Shown: positions 1-9,281, numbered from the stretch's first letter. The stretch: 64,000 nt of DNA from Chryseobacterium sp. (GCF_029240215.1 NZ_JARBTK010000002.1:62001-126000), one strand, 5' to 3'. Made by a program: numbers and translations. The notes: generated by a model not told the origin, from the sequence alone.

Positions 1-722
1 GCAGCTAAATTTGCTTCCGCAGAAGTTCCACCGATTACCAAAGCCAAGTGATAAGGCGGACAAGCTGCAGTTCCCAAGTCTGAAATTCTCTCTTTTACAA
101 ATGCTTCAAGAGATTTTTCGTTTAATAAAGATTTCGTTTTTTGATATAGGAACGTTTTGTTGGCAGACCCTCCTCCTTTCGTTAAGAATAAGAATTCGTA
201 GTAATCCCCTTTTTTAGCATAAATATCAATCTGTGCCGGAAGATTTGATCCTGAATTCTTCTCTTCAAACATCGTCAAAGGAACAACCTGAGAATATCTT
301 AAATTCCTTTTTTGGTAGGTATTGTAGATTCCCTTGCTTAAATATTCACCGTCTTCAACGCCAGTGTAAACATTTTCACCTTTTTTTCCCATTACAATTG
401 CTGTTCCTGTATCCTGGCAAGAAGGCAATGCGCCTTCAACCGCAACCGCAGCGTTTTGTAATAGATTATAAGCAACAAATCTGTCATTATCTGTCGCTTC
501 AGGATCGTCAATAATTCTTTTCAGACTTTCTAAATGGGAAGAACGAAGCATAAAAGAAACATCTGCCATTGCCTCTTCAGCCAACAACTCAAGACCTTTC
601 GGATCGATGGTTAAAATTTCTCTTTCGCCATGCTTTTCAACCTTCACATAATCTGAAGTCAATTTTTTATACATCGTATCATCTTTCAAAATTGGATACG
701 GATCCTGATATTTAAAATCCAT
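1..722 (-). CDS. Fumarate hydratase class I (Fe-S), partial, 3' end beyond window
   Basis: Iron-sulfur class I fumarase interconverting fumarate and malate in the TCA cycle, cytosolic. The first 240 residues are present and the rest lies off the left edge. C102 (in PSCQDTGTA) and C221 (in GTAACPPYH) match two of the three [4Fe-4S] cysteines of E. coli FumA (C105, C224); the third would lie outside the window. The spacing agrees almost residue for residue with FumA/FumB. The start is the ATG at 722, about 20 bases after a TATTTTTG promoter element. It is divergent from an unrelated class II fumarase, so the organism has both isozymes. Confidence 0.95.
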   Translation of the reverse strand, partial: MDFKYQDPYPILKDDTMYKKLTSDYVKVEKHGEREILTIDPKGLELLAEEAMADVSFMLRSSHLESLKRIIDDPEATDNDRFVAYNLLQNAAVAVEGALPSCQDTGTAIVMGKKGENVYTGVEDGEYLSKGIYNTYQKRNLRYSQVVPLTMFEEKNSGSNLPAQIDIYAKKGDYYEFLFLTKGGGSANKTFLYQKTKSLLNEKSLEAFVKERISDLGTAACPPYHLALVIGGTSAEANLA

Positions 723-741
723 TTACTTTTTATTTTCGATG

Positions 742-749
742 CAAAAATA
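742..749 (-). promoter_or_regulatory. Bacteroidota -7 element of class I fumarase
   Basis: TATTTTTG on the minus strand fits the TAnnTTTG consensus and lies 20 bases before the fumarase ATG. A TTTG occurs upstream but at a loose spacing of about 23 bases, so only the -7 element is convincing. Confidence 0.5.
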
Positions 750-879
750 CGGCTTACGCAAAAAAACATGATCAAAATCAACAACATTACGCTATATTTA
801 TAATGATTATAAATTGCGGGATTCTGAGTTAATGATTAATTTTATAAGCCACAAAGATTCTCAAAAAATAATCGTCTTG

Positions 880-948
880 TTTGTCATTCCGGAGGAATCT
901 CAGCAAATAGTTTAACATACATCGTTTAGATTCCTACGGAATGACAAA
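880..948. repeat. Dispersed long-palindrome repeat, copy A
   Basis: Left arm 880-900 (TTTGTCATTCCGGAGGAATC plus T) pairs with right arm 928-948 at 20 of 21 positions around a 27-base loop. It is intergenic, between the two divergent fumarase genes. Four more copies of the same design occur in the window, near 2.5, 7.5, 15.6 and 36.3 kb. No coding capacity. Confidence 0.85.
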
Positions 949-1003
949 CAGAGTGAATAGTTTTTGTGGTTTAAATTTTAAAATAAATTTTAACACTATA
1001 AAA

Positions 1004-2398
1004 ATGAATTACAGAATAGAAAAAGACACCATGGGCGAAGTGCAGGTTCCTGCAGATAAATTTTGGGGTGCACAGACAGAACGTTCTAGAAACAACTTTA
1101 AAATTGGTCCGGAAGGTTCTATGCCAACAGAAATTATTGAAGCTTTTGCTTACTTAAAAAAAGCAGCAGCGTTTACCAATACAGATTTAGGAGTTCTTCC
1201 TGCTGAAAAAAGAGATATGATCGCAAAAGTTTGCGATGAAATTCTTGAAGGAAAATTAAACGATCAATTTCCTCTGGTGATCTGGCAGACAGGTTCAGGA
1301 ACACAGTCAAATATGAATGTGAACGAAGTGATTTCAAACAAAGCAAACGTGAATAATGGCGGAAAATTAGGTGATAAATCTGAGATTCATGCGAATGATG
1401 ATGTGAATAAATCTCAGTCATCAAACGACACATATCCAACTGCAATGCACATCGCAGCATATAAAAAGGTTGTTGAAGCAACGATTCCTGCTGTTGAAAA
1501 ATTAAGAGATACATTAAAAGAAAAATCAGAAGCTTTTAAAGATATCGTTAAAATCGGAAGAACTCATTTAATGGATGCTACACCATTAACGTTGGGACAG
1601 GAATTCTCAGGATATGTAGCTCAGTTGAATTACGGAATTAAAGCGTTAAAAAACACATTACCACACCTTTCTGAGCTTGCTTTGGGAGGAACGGCCGTTG
1701 GAACGGGCTTAAATACACCTCAAGGTTACGATGTAAAAGTTGCAGAATATATTGCAAAATTTACTAACCTTCCTTTTGTAACGGCAGAAAACAAATTTGA
1801 AGCTTTGGCTGCTCATGATGCCATCGTAGAGTCTCACGGAGCATTAAAACAATTGGCGGTTTCTTTATATAAAATCGCTCAGGATGTAAGATTACTGGCT
1901 TCAGGACCTCGTTCCGGAATCGGTGAAATTCACATTCCGGAAAATGAGCCGGGTTCTTCAATCATGCCTGGAAAAGTAAATCCTACACAGAACGAAGCAT
2001 TAACAATGGTTTGTGCACAGGTTTTAGGAAATGACACAACGATTTCTTTTGCGGGAACTCAGGGAAATTATGAGCTGAATGTGTTCAAACCGGTGATGGC
2101 TTACAATTTCTTACAATCTGCACAGTTAATTGCGGATGCATGTATTTCATTTAACGATCATTGTGCAGTCGGAATTGAACCTAATATTGAAAGAATCAAA
2201 GAATTGGTAGATAAATCTTTGATGTTGGTAACCGCTTTGAATACACATATCGGTTATGAAAATGCAGCAAAAATTGCAAAAACCGCTCACAAAAACGGAA
2301 CAACTTTGAAAGAAGAAGCCATCAATCTTGGATTTGTAACTTCTGAACAATTCGACGAATGGGTAAAGCCTGAAGATATGGTGGGAAGCTTGAAATAA
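1004..2398 (+). CDS. fumC: Fumarate hydratase class II
   Basis: Iron-free class II fumarase of the TCA cycle, 464 residues, the usual family length. The fumarase/aspartase superfamily signature [11 protein letters not shown] is present in the second half, and the N-terminal [21 protein letters not shown] block is characteristic of FumC. I place the start at the ATG at 1004 (MNYRIEKD): the upstream in-frame ATG at 941 lies inside the right arm of repeat copy A and would add 21 unconserved residues. A strong hairpin terminator follows. The class I enzyme is encoded divergently just upstream, so the pair covers iron-replete and iron- or oxygen-stressed conditions; that division of labour is known in E. 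coli and inferred here. Confidence 0.97.
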   Translation: MNYRIEKDTMGEVQVPADKFWGAQTERSRNNFKIGPEGSMPTEIIEAFAYLKKAAAFTNTDLGVLPAEKRDMIAKVCDEILEGKLNDQFPLVIWQTGSGTQSNMNVNEVISNKANVNNGGKLGDKSEIHANDDVNKSQSSNDTYPTAMHIAAYKKVVEATIPAVEKLRDTLKEKSEAFKDIVKIGRTHLMDATPLTLGQEFSGYVAQLNYGIKALKNTLPHLSELALGGTAVGTGLNTPQGYDVKVAEYIAKFTNLPFVTAENKFEALAAHDAIVESHGALKQLAVSLYKIAQDVRLLASGPRSGIGEIHIPENEPGSSIMPGKVNPTQNEALTMVCAQVLGNDTTISFAGTQGNYELNVFKPVMAYNFLQSAQLIADACISFNDHCAVGIEPNIERIKELVDKSLMLVTALNTHIGYENAAKIAKTAHKNGTTLKEEAINLGFVTSEQFDEWVKPEDMVGSLK

Positions 2399-2435
2399 GA
2401 TTACAATTAGATTTTAAACGTTAGATATTGATTAC

Positions 2436-2468
2436 AAATACTCCGGGGAAATTTTCCGGAGTATTTTT
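2436..2468 (+). terminator. Rho-independent terminator after fumC
   Basis: AAATACTCCGG at 2436-2446 pairs with CCGGAGTATTT at 2456-2466, followed by a T-rich tail. It ends the fumC transcript. Confidence 0.85.
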
Positions 2469-2509
2469 ATTTAATGATTAATCATTTTTTTAAATTTAAT
2501 TCACCAAAG

Positions 2510-2589
2510 TTTGTCATCCCGTAGGGATCTCGATATAGTTTGAAAAAATTATGAGAAGATTCGTGGTTAGATCCCTCCGGGATGACAAA
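2510..2589. repeat. Dispersed long-palindrome repeat, copy B
   Basis: Left arm 2510-2530 (TTTGTCATCCCGTAGGGATC plus T) and right arm 2569-2589 form a near-perfect 21-bp inverted repeat with a 38-base loop. Compared with copy A both arms carry CCC/GGG in place of TCC/GGA, a compensatory change that preserves pairing. The 329-base gap 2399-2727 holds only the fumC terminator, this repeat and AT-rich sequence with no gene. Confidence 0.85.
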
Positions 2590-2727
2590 CTTCATGGACA
2601 TTTTCCAAATCCACTGTTTTATTTTATAATTTGACAGCTTCGTTTACTACAATTGTTTTGACACAAAAAAAACAATTGACTTTAAATAAAATCAATTGTT
2701 TCCTGTTAATATGAATGTATGAAAAAT

Positions 2728-3765
2728 CTATAATCCGATTCCGATTCCGAAAACGAGTGCTTTATCGTTTTGAAAATAAGAGTCTTTGAAAAAGTTGCTG
2801 AAATCTTTCTTTACGAAAAGACTGATGTTGTCATAAGAAACTGTGAACTGCGCGCCATAGACAAACGGATTTACTTTGTAATTTCCTCTGTCTCTAAAAT
2901 CTTCTCGATCACCACTTACAATATTGTTGCTAGACATTTTTACTCCACCATACATATTCGCAGCAATTCTGAAGCCGTCTGAATAAGGTCTGTACTGAAT
3001 ATCCATTCCTGCATTTTTCAGTTTAGAGAAGTTGTATTGTAATCCCAGAGGAACTATGATATAACCTGTTCTCAATTTACTTTTATCAGTATTTCCCTGA
3101 TAATTTGCTACATAAACATCCGCATTAGAATCTTTGGCAAAGAGCATATTGTTATCCAAACGCACGGTTCTCCATGAAAATCCTATCCCGGAAATCAAAC
3201 CCCACGGACTTGTTCTGTTGAACTGATAATTGAATTTTAACCCAAATTCAAGATTATTGGCATAACCTAAGTTTTTATCTAAATCATTGTCTGCTTTATC
3301 ATTCGTCAAAGTCATGATTCCGTAAGTGAAATACCCCGTAAAATCTTTTGTCGCACGAAATTTCTTGAGCAACTTTGCTTTCAATTCTTCATTTGAAGTC
3401 ACATCAGAATTCAAAAGAGAATATTTCACCTGTTTCTGGATCACCATATCAAGATCAAAACCTAAAGCTTCAATTCTCTGATCAATCTTTTCAGAATAAC
3501 GGTCGGCAACTTCTGCTTTCTGTTTGTCAAATTCTGTTTTGTCCAAATTTTTTGACTGAAGAATCAGAAGCTCGGCTTCCATCAGCTTTTTTTCTTCCTG
3601 AATGATTGTGTCAATCTTTTTAGCATATTCATCCACTTTTTCTTTTACGATTGGGCTTACTTCGGTGTCTTCTTTTGACTGAAGGTTTAGTTTTAATCTT
3701 TTTTGTGCATTCATTGACGTTGCAACAAGGCACAACATTCCTGCGATGATAAATTTCTTAATCAT
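2728..3765 (-). CDS. Secreted coiled-coil plus beta-barrel outer-membrane protein, third gene of ECF sigma operon
   Basis: I do not recognise a named family. The 345-residue product begins with a Sec signal peptide (MIKKFIIAGMLCLVATSMNAQ). Residues about 35-110 are charged and helical (a KEKVDEYAKKIDTII-type heptad pattern), and the remainder has the alternating, aromatic-rich, Gly/Asn-turn pattern of a small outer-membrane beta-barrel ending in a short strand (ALVFGIGIGL). It lies 31 bases downstream of the anti-sigma-like gene in the same orientation and is probably co-transcribed with it and the ECF sigma gene. A structural or sensory role in the envelope under that sigma factor is inference. 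Confidence 0.7.
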   Translation of the reverse strand: MIKKFIIAGMLCLVATSMNAQKRLKLNLQSKEDTEVSPIVKEKVDEYAKKIDTIIQEEKKLMEAELLILQSKNLDKTEFDKQKAEVADRYSEKIDQRIEALGFDLDMVIQKQVKYSLLNSDVTSNEELKAKLLKKFRATKDFTGYFTYGIMTLTNDKADNDLDKNLGYANNLEFGLKFNYQFNRTSPWGLISGIGFSWRTVRLDNNMLFAKDSNADVYVANYQGNTDKSKLRTGYIIVPLGLQYNFSKLKNAGMDIQYRPYSDGFRIAANMYGGVKMSSNNIVSGDREDFRDRGNYKVNPFVYGAQFTVSYDNISLFVKKDFSNFFKDSYFQNDKALVFGIGIGL

Positions 3766-3796
3766 AGTAGTATTATTTTTTTAGTTTAAATTGAAT

Positions 3797-4417
3797 TTAT
3801 TTAGTATTCAGATCGATGGTTGCCACGTTACTTCCACCTTTGGTTTTTTCGATGACGTCTTTATGTTCTACAGAGAAAAGTAAAGTTGAAGGATCAACAT
3901 ATCTTTTCTTTTTCACCTGAACTTTTGCAGAATCTGCTTTTGCTAAAATCTTTTCTGCCGGAATTTGACTGATTTGAGCAGCAATTTCCTTAGAATTTTC
4001 TTTAATGATCGGAAGCTCTTTTTTCTCTGCAATCATTTCCGGAGTTCCCGATTCAGATTTTAATTGAGGAGGAACACTTTTCAGTTCAACATATTTTCCC
4101 TGATTTTGCTGAATGATTTCAGGAGAATTTATTTTTTCTGTTTTTACAGGATTTTTTTTGAGAACTTCAGTATTCTTGGTTTCAGCAACCTGTACATTTG
4201 GTTCAGAATCCTGATCAAAAAACAGAACAGCTCCTAAACTTAAAGTCAAAACCAAACACGCTGCAACCAAAAACCAATTGATTTTTTTTGTCTGAGAATT
4301 GTTGTTGATCTGAGTCTGAGTTTTAATTTCTGACCAGAGATCTCTTGAAGGAGCAATTTCTCTTTCGTCGATCTGTTTTTTGATCTGATATTCGATATTA
4401 TTTTTAGATGTGTTCAT
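3797..4417 (-). CDS. Single-pass membrane protein, probable anti-sigma factor
   Basis: 206 residues with a cytosolic N-terminus of about 45 residues (NIEYQIKKQIDEREIAPSRDLWSEIK), one transmembrane helix (NWFLVAACLVLTLSLGAVLFF) and a long, low-complexity Lys/Glu-rich periplasmic tail. That architecture plus a 14-base overlap with the upstream ECF sigma gene is the classical sigma/anti-sigma arrangement. No zinc-binding HxxxCxxC motif is present, so it would be a non-ZAS type. The assignment rests on context and topology, not on a recognised domain. Confidence 0.65.
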   Translation of the reverse strand: MNTSKNNIEYQIKKQIDEREIAPSRDLWSEIKTQTQINNNSQTKKINWFLVAACLVLTLSLGAVLFFDQDSEPNVQVAETKNTEVLKKNPVKTEKINSPEIIQQNQGKYVELKSVPPQLKSESGTPEMIAEKKELPIIKENSKEIAAQISQIPAEKILAKADSAKVQVKKKRYVDPSTLLFSVEHKDVIEKTKGGSNVATIDLNTK

Positions 4418-4964
4418 TTTTCAGTTTCTTTTGTTGTTGAAAGTAGATCTTTCTCAGTTTTTCTTTCGCTCTGAAGAGTTGCGTTTTGCTTACTGCTGTA
4501 GAAATATTCAAAGTATCTGCAATTTCCTGATGCGAATATTCTTCAATTACATACAGGTTAAAAACCATTCTGTAAGCATCCGGAAGCTGATCTAAAAGTT
4601 CCTGCGCATTAAAATCAAAAACAATTTGCTCATCATAAATTTCTTCGAGAACAGATGCATGAACATCGTCGAGATAAAAAACTGTTTTGTGGCTTTTAAT
4701 AAAATTGAGGCATTCATTCACCACAATTTTTCTCGCCCAACCTTCAAAATTTCCTTCACCGCGAAAGCTTTCGATATGTTTAAAAATCTTACAGAATGCT
4801 TTGATCACGCAATCTTCCGCCTGATAAATATCGCTGATGTAGCTTTTCGCCACACTCAGGAATTTCTTTACACTCTGATCATAAAAGATTTTCTGCGCAG
4901 CCGGATCCTGTTTTTTCAAACGGCTCAGCAAATCTTCTTTTTTATTATTAAACAAAAGCTTCAT
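4404..4964 (-). CDS. RNA polymerase ECF-type sigma-70 factor
   Basis: 186-residue extracytoplasmic-function sigma factor. Region 2 spans about residues 30-95 (AEDCVIKAFCKIFKHI followed by FEGWARKIVVNECLNFIK). Region 4 spans about 125-175 (LLDQLPDAYRMVFNLYVIEEYSHQEIADTLN, then the helix-turn-helix with SKTQLFRAKEKLRK). There is no region 1.1 or region 3, as expected for group 4. It heads an operon with a membrane anti-sigma-like protein (14-base overlap) and a barrel protein. The upstream sequence has an ECF-type promoter, suggesting autoregulation. Confidence 0.93.
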   Translation of the reverse strand: MKLLFNNKKEDLLSRLKKQDPAAQKIFYDQSVKKFLSVAKSYISDIYQAEDCVIKAFCKIFKHIESFRGEGNFEGWARKIVVNECLNFIKSHKTVFYLDDVHASVLEEIYDEQIVFDFNAQELLDQLPDAYRMVFNLYVIEEYSHQEIADTLNISTAVSKTQLFRAKEKLRKIYFQQQKKLKNEHI

Positions 4965-4987
4965 GGTTATTCTGTTTCTACTATAAA

Positions 4988-5012
4988 GACAAGAAAAGGT
5001 TGAAAAGGTTAC
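4988..5012 (-). promoter_or_regulatory. Predicted ECF-sigma autoregulatory promoter
   Basis: On the minus strand GTAACC (5012-5007) is followed after 16 bases by GTC (4990-4988) and then TTTATA. An AAC-containing -35 and a GTC-type -10 at 16-17 base spacing is the known ECF promoter pattern and differs from the TAnnTTTG housekeeping promoters elsewhere in the window. It lies about 25 bases before the sigma gene start. Confidence 0.6.
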
Positions 5013-5100
5013 ACAAAAAATATTTTTTTTGAAATAAAAATCATAACTAACTGAAAATGAATGTTATTTTTTATAAAAAAGGGAAAGTTAGGAGTTAGTA

Positions 5101-5137
5101 AAAAAAGCCTCACAGGTTTTGAAAACCTGTGAGGCTT
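5101..5137 (-). terminator. Rho-independent terminator of the ABC transporter operon
   Basis: A perfect 16-bp inverted repeat, 5105-5120 against 5122-5137, with the stem core GCCTCACAGGTTTT. On the minus strand it is followed by a run of Ts. It sits 13 bases after the ATPase stop codon. Confidence 0.9.
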
Positions 5138-5150
5138 GAGCCTTTCCTAA

Positions 5151-5894
5151 TTAAATTGAAGTTTCTTCAGAAATTACATCTTGTTTTCCTGAGTTGACTT
5201 GGTCTGCAAAATACTGCTCAAGATCCCTCAATGTTTCAGGATTGGTCTGGATATCTTTTACCTGAAGACCTTTATTGACTACAACAATTCGGTTGCAAAC
5301 CTCGGTTGTATGTGCCAAATCATGACTTGAAATCAAAAACGTAACACCGCTTTGCTTGGATAATTCTTTAATTAAATTTTTAAGCTTGATTTGTGTAGAA
5401 GGATCAAGATTGGCAAAAGGCTCATCCAGAATTACGATTTCAGGATTTCCGATGATCGCACCTACAATTCCTACTTTTTTCTGGTTTCCTTTGGATAGAT
5501 CTCTCACGTATTTTCCAGAATTGACGATTTCACCATTGAAAAGATCATGAAACTGTTTTAAAAACTCATCTACAGAAGCTTTATTCTGCCCTCTCAGCTC
5601 ACCGATGAAATAAAAATATTCTTCCGGCGTCAAATATCCGATCAGAAAAGTATCATCTACGAAAGCGGCAACTTTGGATTTCCAGGCTTCAGATTCGTTG
5701 ACTTTGATGCCGTCGATGCTCACAAAACCTGTTGTCGGCTGAATTAAATCAAGCATTAAACTGAAAAGTGTAGTTTTTCCGGCTCCGTTGTTTCCGACCA
5801 AACCGAACGTTTCACCTTTTGGAATTTCAAGATTTTCGATATTGAGAACGGTTGCATTTCCGTATGTTTTAGATAAATTATTTATAGTAATCAT
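5151..5894 (-). CDS. ABC transporter ATP-binding protein
   Basis: 247-residue nucleotide-binding subunit at the inner membrane. Walker A is GNNGAGKTT (about 37-45), the signature region is VRDLSKGNQKKVG, Walker B is EIVILDEPFANLD, and the switch histidine is in LISSHDLAHT. The signature reads LSKGNQKK, the export-type ABC-2 variant. It is encoded 6 bases after the DUF5687 membrane protein and is presumably its ATPase. The substrate is not visible from sequence. Confidence 0.93.
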   Translation of the reverse strand: MITINNLSKTYGNATVLNIENLEIPKGETFGLVGNNGAGKTTLFSLMLDLIQPTTGFVSIDGIKVNESEAWKSKVAAFVDDTFLIGYLTPEEYFYFIGELRGQNKASVDEFLKQFHDLFNGEIVNSGKYVRDLSKGNQKKVGIVGAIIGNPEIVILDEPFANLDPSTQIKLKNLIKELSKQSGVTFLISSHDLAHTTEVCNRIVVVNKGLQVKDIQTNPETLRDLEQYFADQVNSGKQDVISEETSI

Positions 5895-5900
5895 TGGGTA

Positions 5901-7367
5901 TTAATTTTTAGATTTAAATGCTTCTAATGTGCTGTATTTTTCACTCTTATACTGTTTTACAATCGTATCAAATATTTTTTCTCTGAATAAAAATCCTATC
6001 ATTCCTAAAACTGCAATACTGATAACTGCCGCTGTCATTCCAAAGAAATATTTAGATATACCAAAAACTGCCATTGGCAAAAGCATTTTTGGAATCAGTA
6101 ATAAAAGACTTTTTAAATTAAAACTGTTCTTCTGTCCCATTACTTTTTCTTTGGAATTAAGATCAATCTGCGTTTTGTTGAATGCTCCCGACCACAAAGT
6201 GAATTGAGAATTAACACCAATATTATACAAACCAGCAGCGAAAAAGGTAAAATACATTTCCCAACTGATGATTGCATAAAATAAGGCAACAACAATAGAA
6301 ACTGCCGTCACAATATTCATCAGCCACCATTTTGCTTTTAAATATTCTTTGTAAGGAACATTTAAAGTCATCATTAAAGGATAATACGAACTGTCGAAGG
6401 ACGGAACTCTCTGCCCGAACAAAAACTGAAAACCGCCCGTCACAAACAATCCCATAAACATCATCATGTAAGGTGTTTTGTAGACATCTGACGAAAACAT
6501 CAGCAATCCGTAAAATATAAACATGAAACTACCGATGATAATTCCTTTAGTGACTTTATTCCGGCGCATCATTTTGATATCATTGTTGATGAAACTTCCG
6601 ATCGCTCCGTATTTATTGAGGAAAGCAATATTTTCTGTTTTCCCTATTGTTTTTTTATCTTCCAATCCCTGATCAAGATAAAATTCTTTTTTTACGTGAT
6701 TGAAACAGATCCACCACAATCCGGCAAATAACCCAATAGCAAGAAGTGTGAAATAAGGCTGATCATAAAATGAGTAAAAGATTTTTTCAGAATAATCAAA
6801 AAGCGGAATGATGTCGTAATAAGCCAAACCACCAATTGCTGCAAACAAGATTCCTACAGCAATGGCAATATTTTCTTTATTATTAAAAAGAATATTGATG
6901 AAATTATTAAGATAAAACAGCAGTGAAAGCGCAATCAGCCAACTTAAACTACCCAAAATTTCAAGACCATTGAACATACAGATCACCGCAAATGTGACGA
7001 AGAAAAAAGAATTCATCCAGCTAAACGGTGAGAGAAAAGTCTTGATCAGCATATAATTGACCAGAGTTTTCTTAGGAATGTTGAGCGTAAGAAAAGGTTT
7101 GATATTCTGCGTAGACATCTGTTGCATGAGATATTTCAAAATCAAATCTGCCGCCCACAAAGCGATCATAAATCTCGAGACAATTTTCATTGCGTCTTCA
7201 CCCATCTTTTTTTCTACATAGTAAAAAACCAGAAAAGCTGCTCCGATACAATATGCTATAAAAGAAAGAATTCCGATAAACCGGAAAATTTTCATTGCCA
7301 GATTGATTCCGACAGAACTGCCACGAAAAAAACTTTTGATTTCTAACTTCAGGAACTGTACAAACAT
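5901..7367 (-). CDS. DUF5687-family polytopic membrane protein, ABC permease partner
   Basis: 488 residues with roughly 12 hydrophobic segments (for example FIGILSFIAYCIGAAFLVFYYV and GLLMFSSDVY followed by MMMFMGLFVTGGFQFLFG). I recognise it as the Bacteroidota DUF5687 family, which is regularly paired with an ABC-2-type ATPase, as here with 6-base spacing. It probably forms the membrane channel of an exporter. Start at the ATG at 7367. Confidence 0.8.
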   Translation of the reverse strand: MFVQFLKLEIKSFFRGSSVGINLAMKIFRFIGILSFIAYCIGAAFLVFYYVEKKMGEDAMKIVSRFMIALWAADLILKYLMQQMSTQNIKPFLTLNIPKKTLVNYMLIKTFLSPFSWMNSFFFVTFAVICMFNGLEILGSLSWLIALSLLFYLNNFINILFNNKENIAIAVGILFAAIGGLAYYDIIPLFDYSEKIFYSFYDQPYFTLLAIGLFAGLWWICFNHVKKEFYLDQGLEDKKTIGKTENIAFLNKYGAIGSFINNDIKMMRRNKVTKGIIIGSFMFIFYGLLMFSSDVYKTPYMMMFMGLFVTGGFQFLFGQRVPSFDSSYYPLMMTLNVPYKEYLKAKWWLMNIVTAVSIVVALFYAIISWEMYFTFFAAGLYNIGVNSQFTLWSGAFNKTQIDLNSKEKVMGQKNSFNLKSLLLLIPKMLLPMAVFGISKYFFGMTAAVISIAVLGMIGFLFREKIFDTIVKQYKSEKYSTLEAFKSKN

Positions 7368-7525
7368 AGTTTACTTTTTTACATTAGTAAATATAATGTA
7401 GAATTTGTTACAGGTTTATCCTAAAATTGGGATTTTAATTGGATTTTAATGTAGTTGTCTTTTACTAAACAAGTGTATGTAAAATCAATCGTCTAAATTA
7501 ATGATCAAACAAAATAAGTGCGATG

Positions 7526-7589
7526 TTTGTCATTCCGGAGGAATCTAAGCAATTCATTTATCTCGTCTGTATTTCTTCGAAATGACAAA
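7526..7589. repeat. Dispersed long-palindrome repeat, copy C (eroded right arm)
   Basis: The left arm 7526-7546 is identical to that of copy A. The right arm 7569-7589 (ATTTCTTCGAAATGACAAA) is partly diverged, so the stem is imperfect. It lies between recN and the DUF5687 gene. Confidence 0.8.
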
Positions 7590-7603
7590 GTGTTAGAAAT
7601 CCG

Positions 7604-9253
7604 TCACCCAATTAACTCCCTCGCTTGCGCCATCGCCGCCTCCGTAATCTTGCTTCCGGAAAGCAATTGTGCAATCTCGTTAAGTTTCTCATCTTCACTT
7701 AAAGTGATAATCGTAGACTGTGTTTTGCCGTTAATATCTTCTTTTACAACTTTATAATTATCATTTCCTTTTGCAGCAACTTGCGCTAAATGAGAAATGA
7801 CAATCAACTGCATATCCTGAGACATTTCACGCATTAGATTTCCGATTTCTTCGGCAACTTTTCCAGAAACTCCGGTGTCGATTTCGTCTAAAATAAGCGT
7901 GGGAAGCATATCGCTTTCAGCAATGATTTTCTTTACAGCCAACATAACACGCGATCTTTCACCCCCGGAAATAGCAGTCTGAATAGGCTTTAAAGGAAAA
8001 CCTGAATTTGCCTGAAACAAAAGTTGAATATTTTCTTTCCCGAATTGATTGAATTCAGGAACGTCAATTAATTCAATGTCTACTTTTGCTTTTTCAAGCC
8101 CCAATTTTTTCAGTAAATCCTCCGCTTTTTTAATAAAAACAGGAACACTTTTCTTTCTGTTTTTTGAAAGTTTTTCGGCTAAAGACTGAAGTGATTTTTC
8201 TTTTTTAGCAATATTGATTTCAATCTCGGCAATGTATGCTTCAATTTCTGCTGTTCCTTTTTGTTCGCCTGATAACTGATCTCTGATTTCTTTTAATTCA
8301 TTAAGATCAGAAGCATTATGTTTAAGGAAAAGGGCGTTGATTTTATTATTCAGTTCAGAAAGTATCGCTAAATTTTCCGGATTGATCTCAATTTTGTCAG
8401 CTTCATCTTCTAATTCCTGAAGAATATCTTTTAGCTCAACAAAAGAACCTTCGAGCCTTTCATCTAATTCAGAAAAAGAATGAGAAACTTCAGCAATTTT
8501 TGACAATTTATTTTTTGCTTCATTAAAGAAAGAAAGAATTCCGATTTCTTCCTGGTGAAATCTTGAGAGAATCTGAGCGATATTTTCGGAAATCATTCCT
8601 GCATTTTCCTGCACAGAAAGATGATTTTGCAACTCGTCATAATCTACATCATCAAGTTTTAAATCTTCTAATTCATTCAAAAGAAACTGTTTGTAATCAC
8701 TTTCTTTCGTATTTTCTGAAAGTTGTATCTGGAATTTTTTAAGCTGAGTTTTTAAACTTTGAAATTCTAAAAAATCCTGTTGATACTCTTCAATGATCTT
8801 TTTATTCTCAGAAAGTCCGTCAATGATTTTAAACTGATAATCTGCTGTAAAAAGATTAGACGTTTCAAACTGTGAATGAATATCGATCAATTGTGAAGTG
8901 AGTTCTTTCAGAACATCCAAAGTTACCGGAACATCATTGATAAATGCTCTGGATTTTCCGGACGGTAAAATTTCTCGTCTGATAATCGTTTGATGCTCGT
9001 AATCGAGATCGTTTTCGATAAAGAATTTTTTAAACTGATTATTCAGGTCAAATTCTGTTTCAACGATACTCTTTTCTTCAGTTTTTGAGATCGATTTTAA
9101 GTCTGCTCTTTCTCCTAATATCAATCGAAGGGCACCCAAAATAATAGATTTCCCCGCTCCCGTTTCACCGGTAATTACCTGTAAACCATTTTTTAAAGAT
9201 ACATCGAGTGCATCAATAAGGGCAAAATTTTTAATGTATATTCTCGAAAGCAT
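7604..9253 (-). CDS. recN: DNA repair protein RecN
   Basis: SMC-like ATPase that gathers double-strand break ends for RecA-dependent repair. The 549 residues match the family. Walker A is GETGAGKS near residue 30, a long coiled-coil middle spans about 155-390, and the C-terminal head has the ABC signature region ISGGERSRVMLAVKK and Walker B LILDEIDTGVSGKVAEEIG. The start ATG at 9253 opens the canonical MLSRIYIKNFALID. A TATATTTG promoter element lies about 30 bases upstream, so it can be transcribed independently of the porD gene preceding it. Confidence 0.97.
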   Translation of the reverse strand: MLSRIYIKNFALIDALDVSLKNGLQVITGETGAGKSIILGALRLILGERADLKSISKTEEKSIVETEFDLNNQFKKFFIENDLDYEHQTIIRREILPSGKSRAFINDVPVTLDVLKELTSQLIDIHSQFETSNLFTADYQFKIIDGLSENKKIIEEYQQDFLEFQSLKTQLKKFQIQLSENTKESDYKQFLLNELEDLKLDDVDYDELQNHLSVQENAGMISENIAQILSRFHQEEIGILSFFNEAKNKLSKIAEVSHSFSELDERLEGSFVELKDILQELEDEADKIEINPENLAILSELNNKINALFLKHNASDLNELKEIRDQLSGEQKGTAEIEAYIAEIEINIAKKEKSLQSLAEKLSKNRKKSVPVFIKKAEDLLKKLGLEKAKVDIELIDVPEFNQFGKENIQLLFQANSGFPLKPIQTAISGGERSRVMLAVKKIIAESDMLPTLILDEIDTGVSGKVAEEIGNLMREMSQDMQLIVISHLAQVAAKGNDNYKVVKEDINGKTQSTIITLSEDEKLNEIAQLLSGSKITEAAMAQARELIG

Positions 9254-9281
9254 GATCAGTAGCAGATTACTTAAATTACTG

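Noticed and set aside
233..514. 93-codon plus-strand ORF in the first half kilobase
   Set aside because: It is the antisense shadow of the class I fumarase gene, whose minus-strand frame has the conserved cysteines.
941..1003. Longer fumC beginning at the ATG at 941
   Set aside because: The extra 21 codons lie in the right arm of a dispersed repeat and the conserved protein starts at MNYRIEKD.
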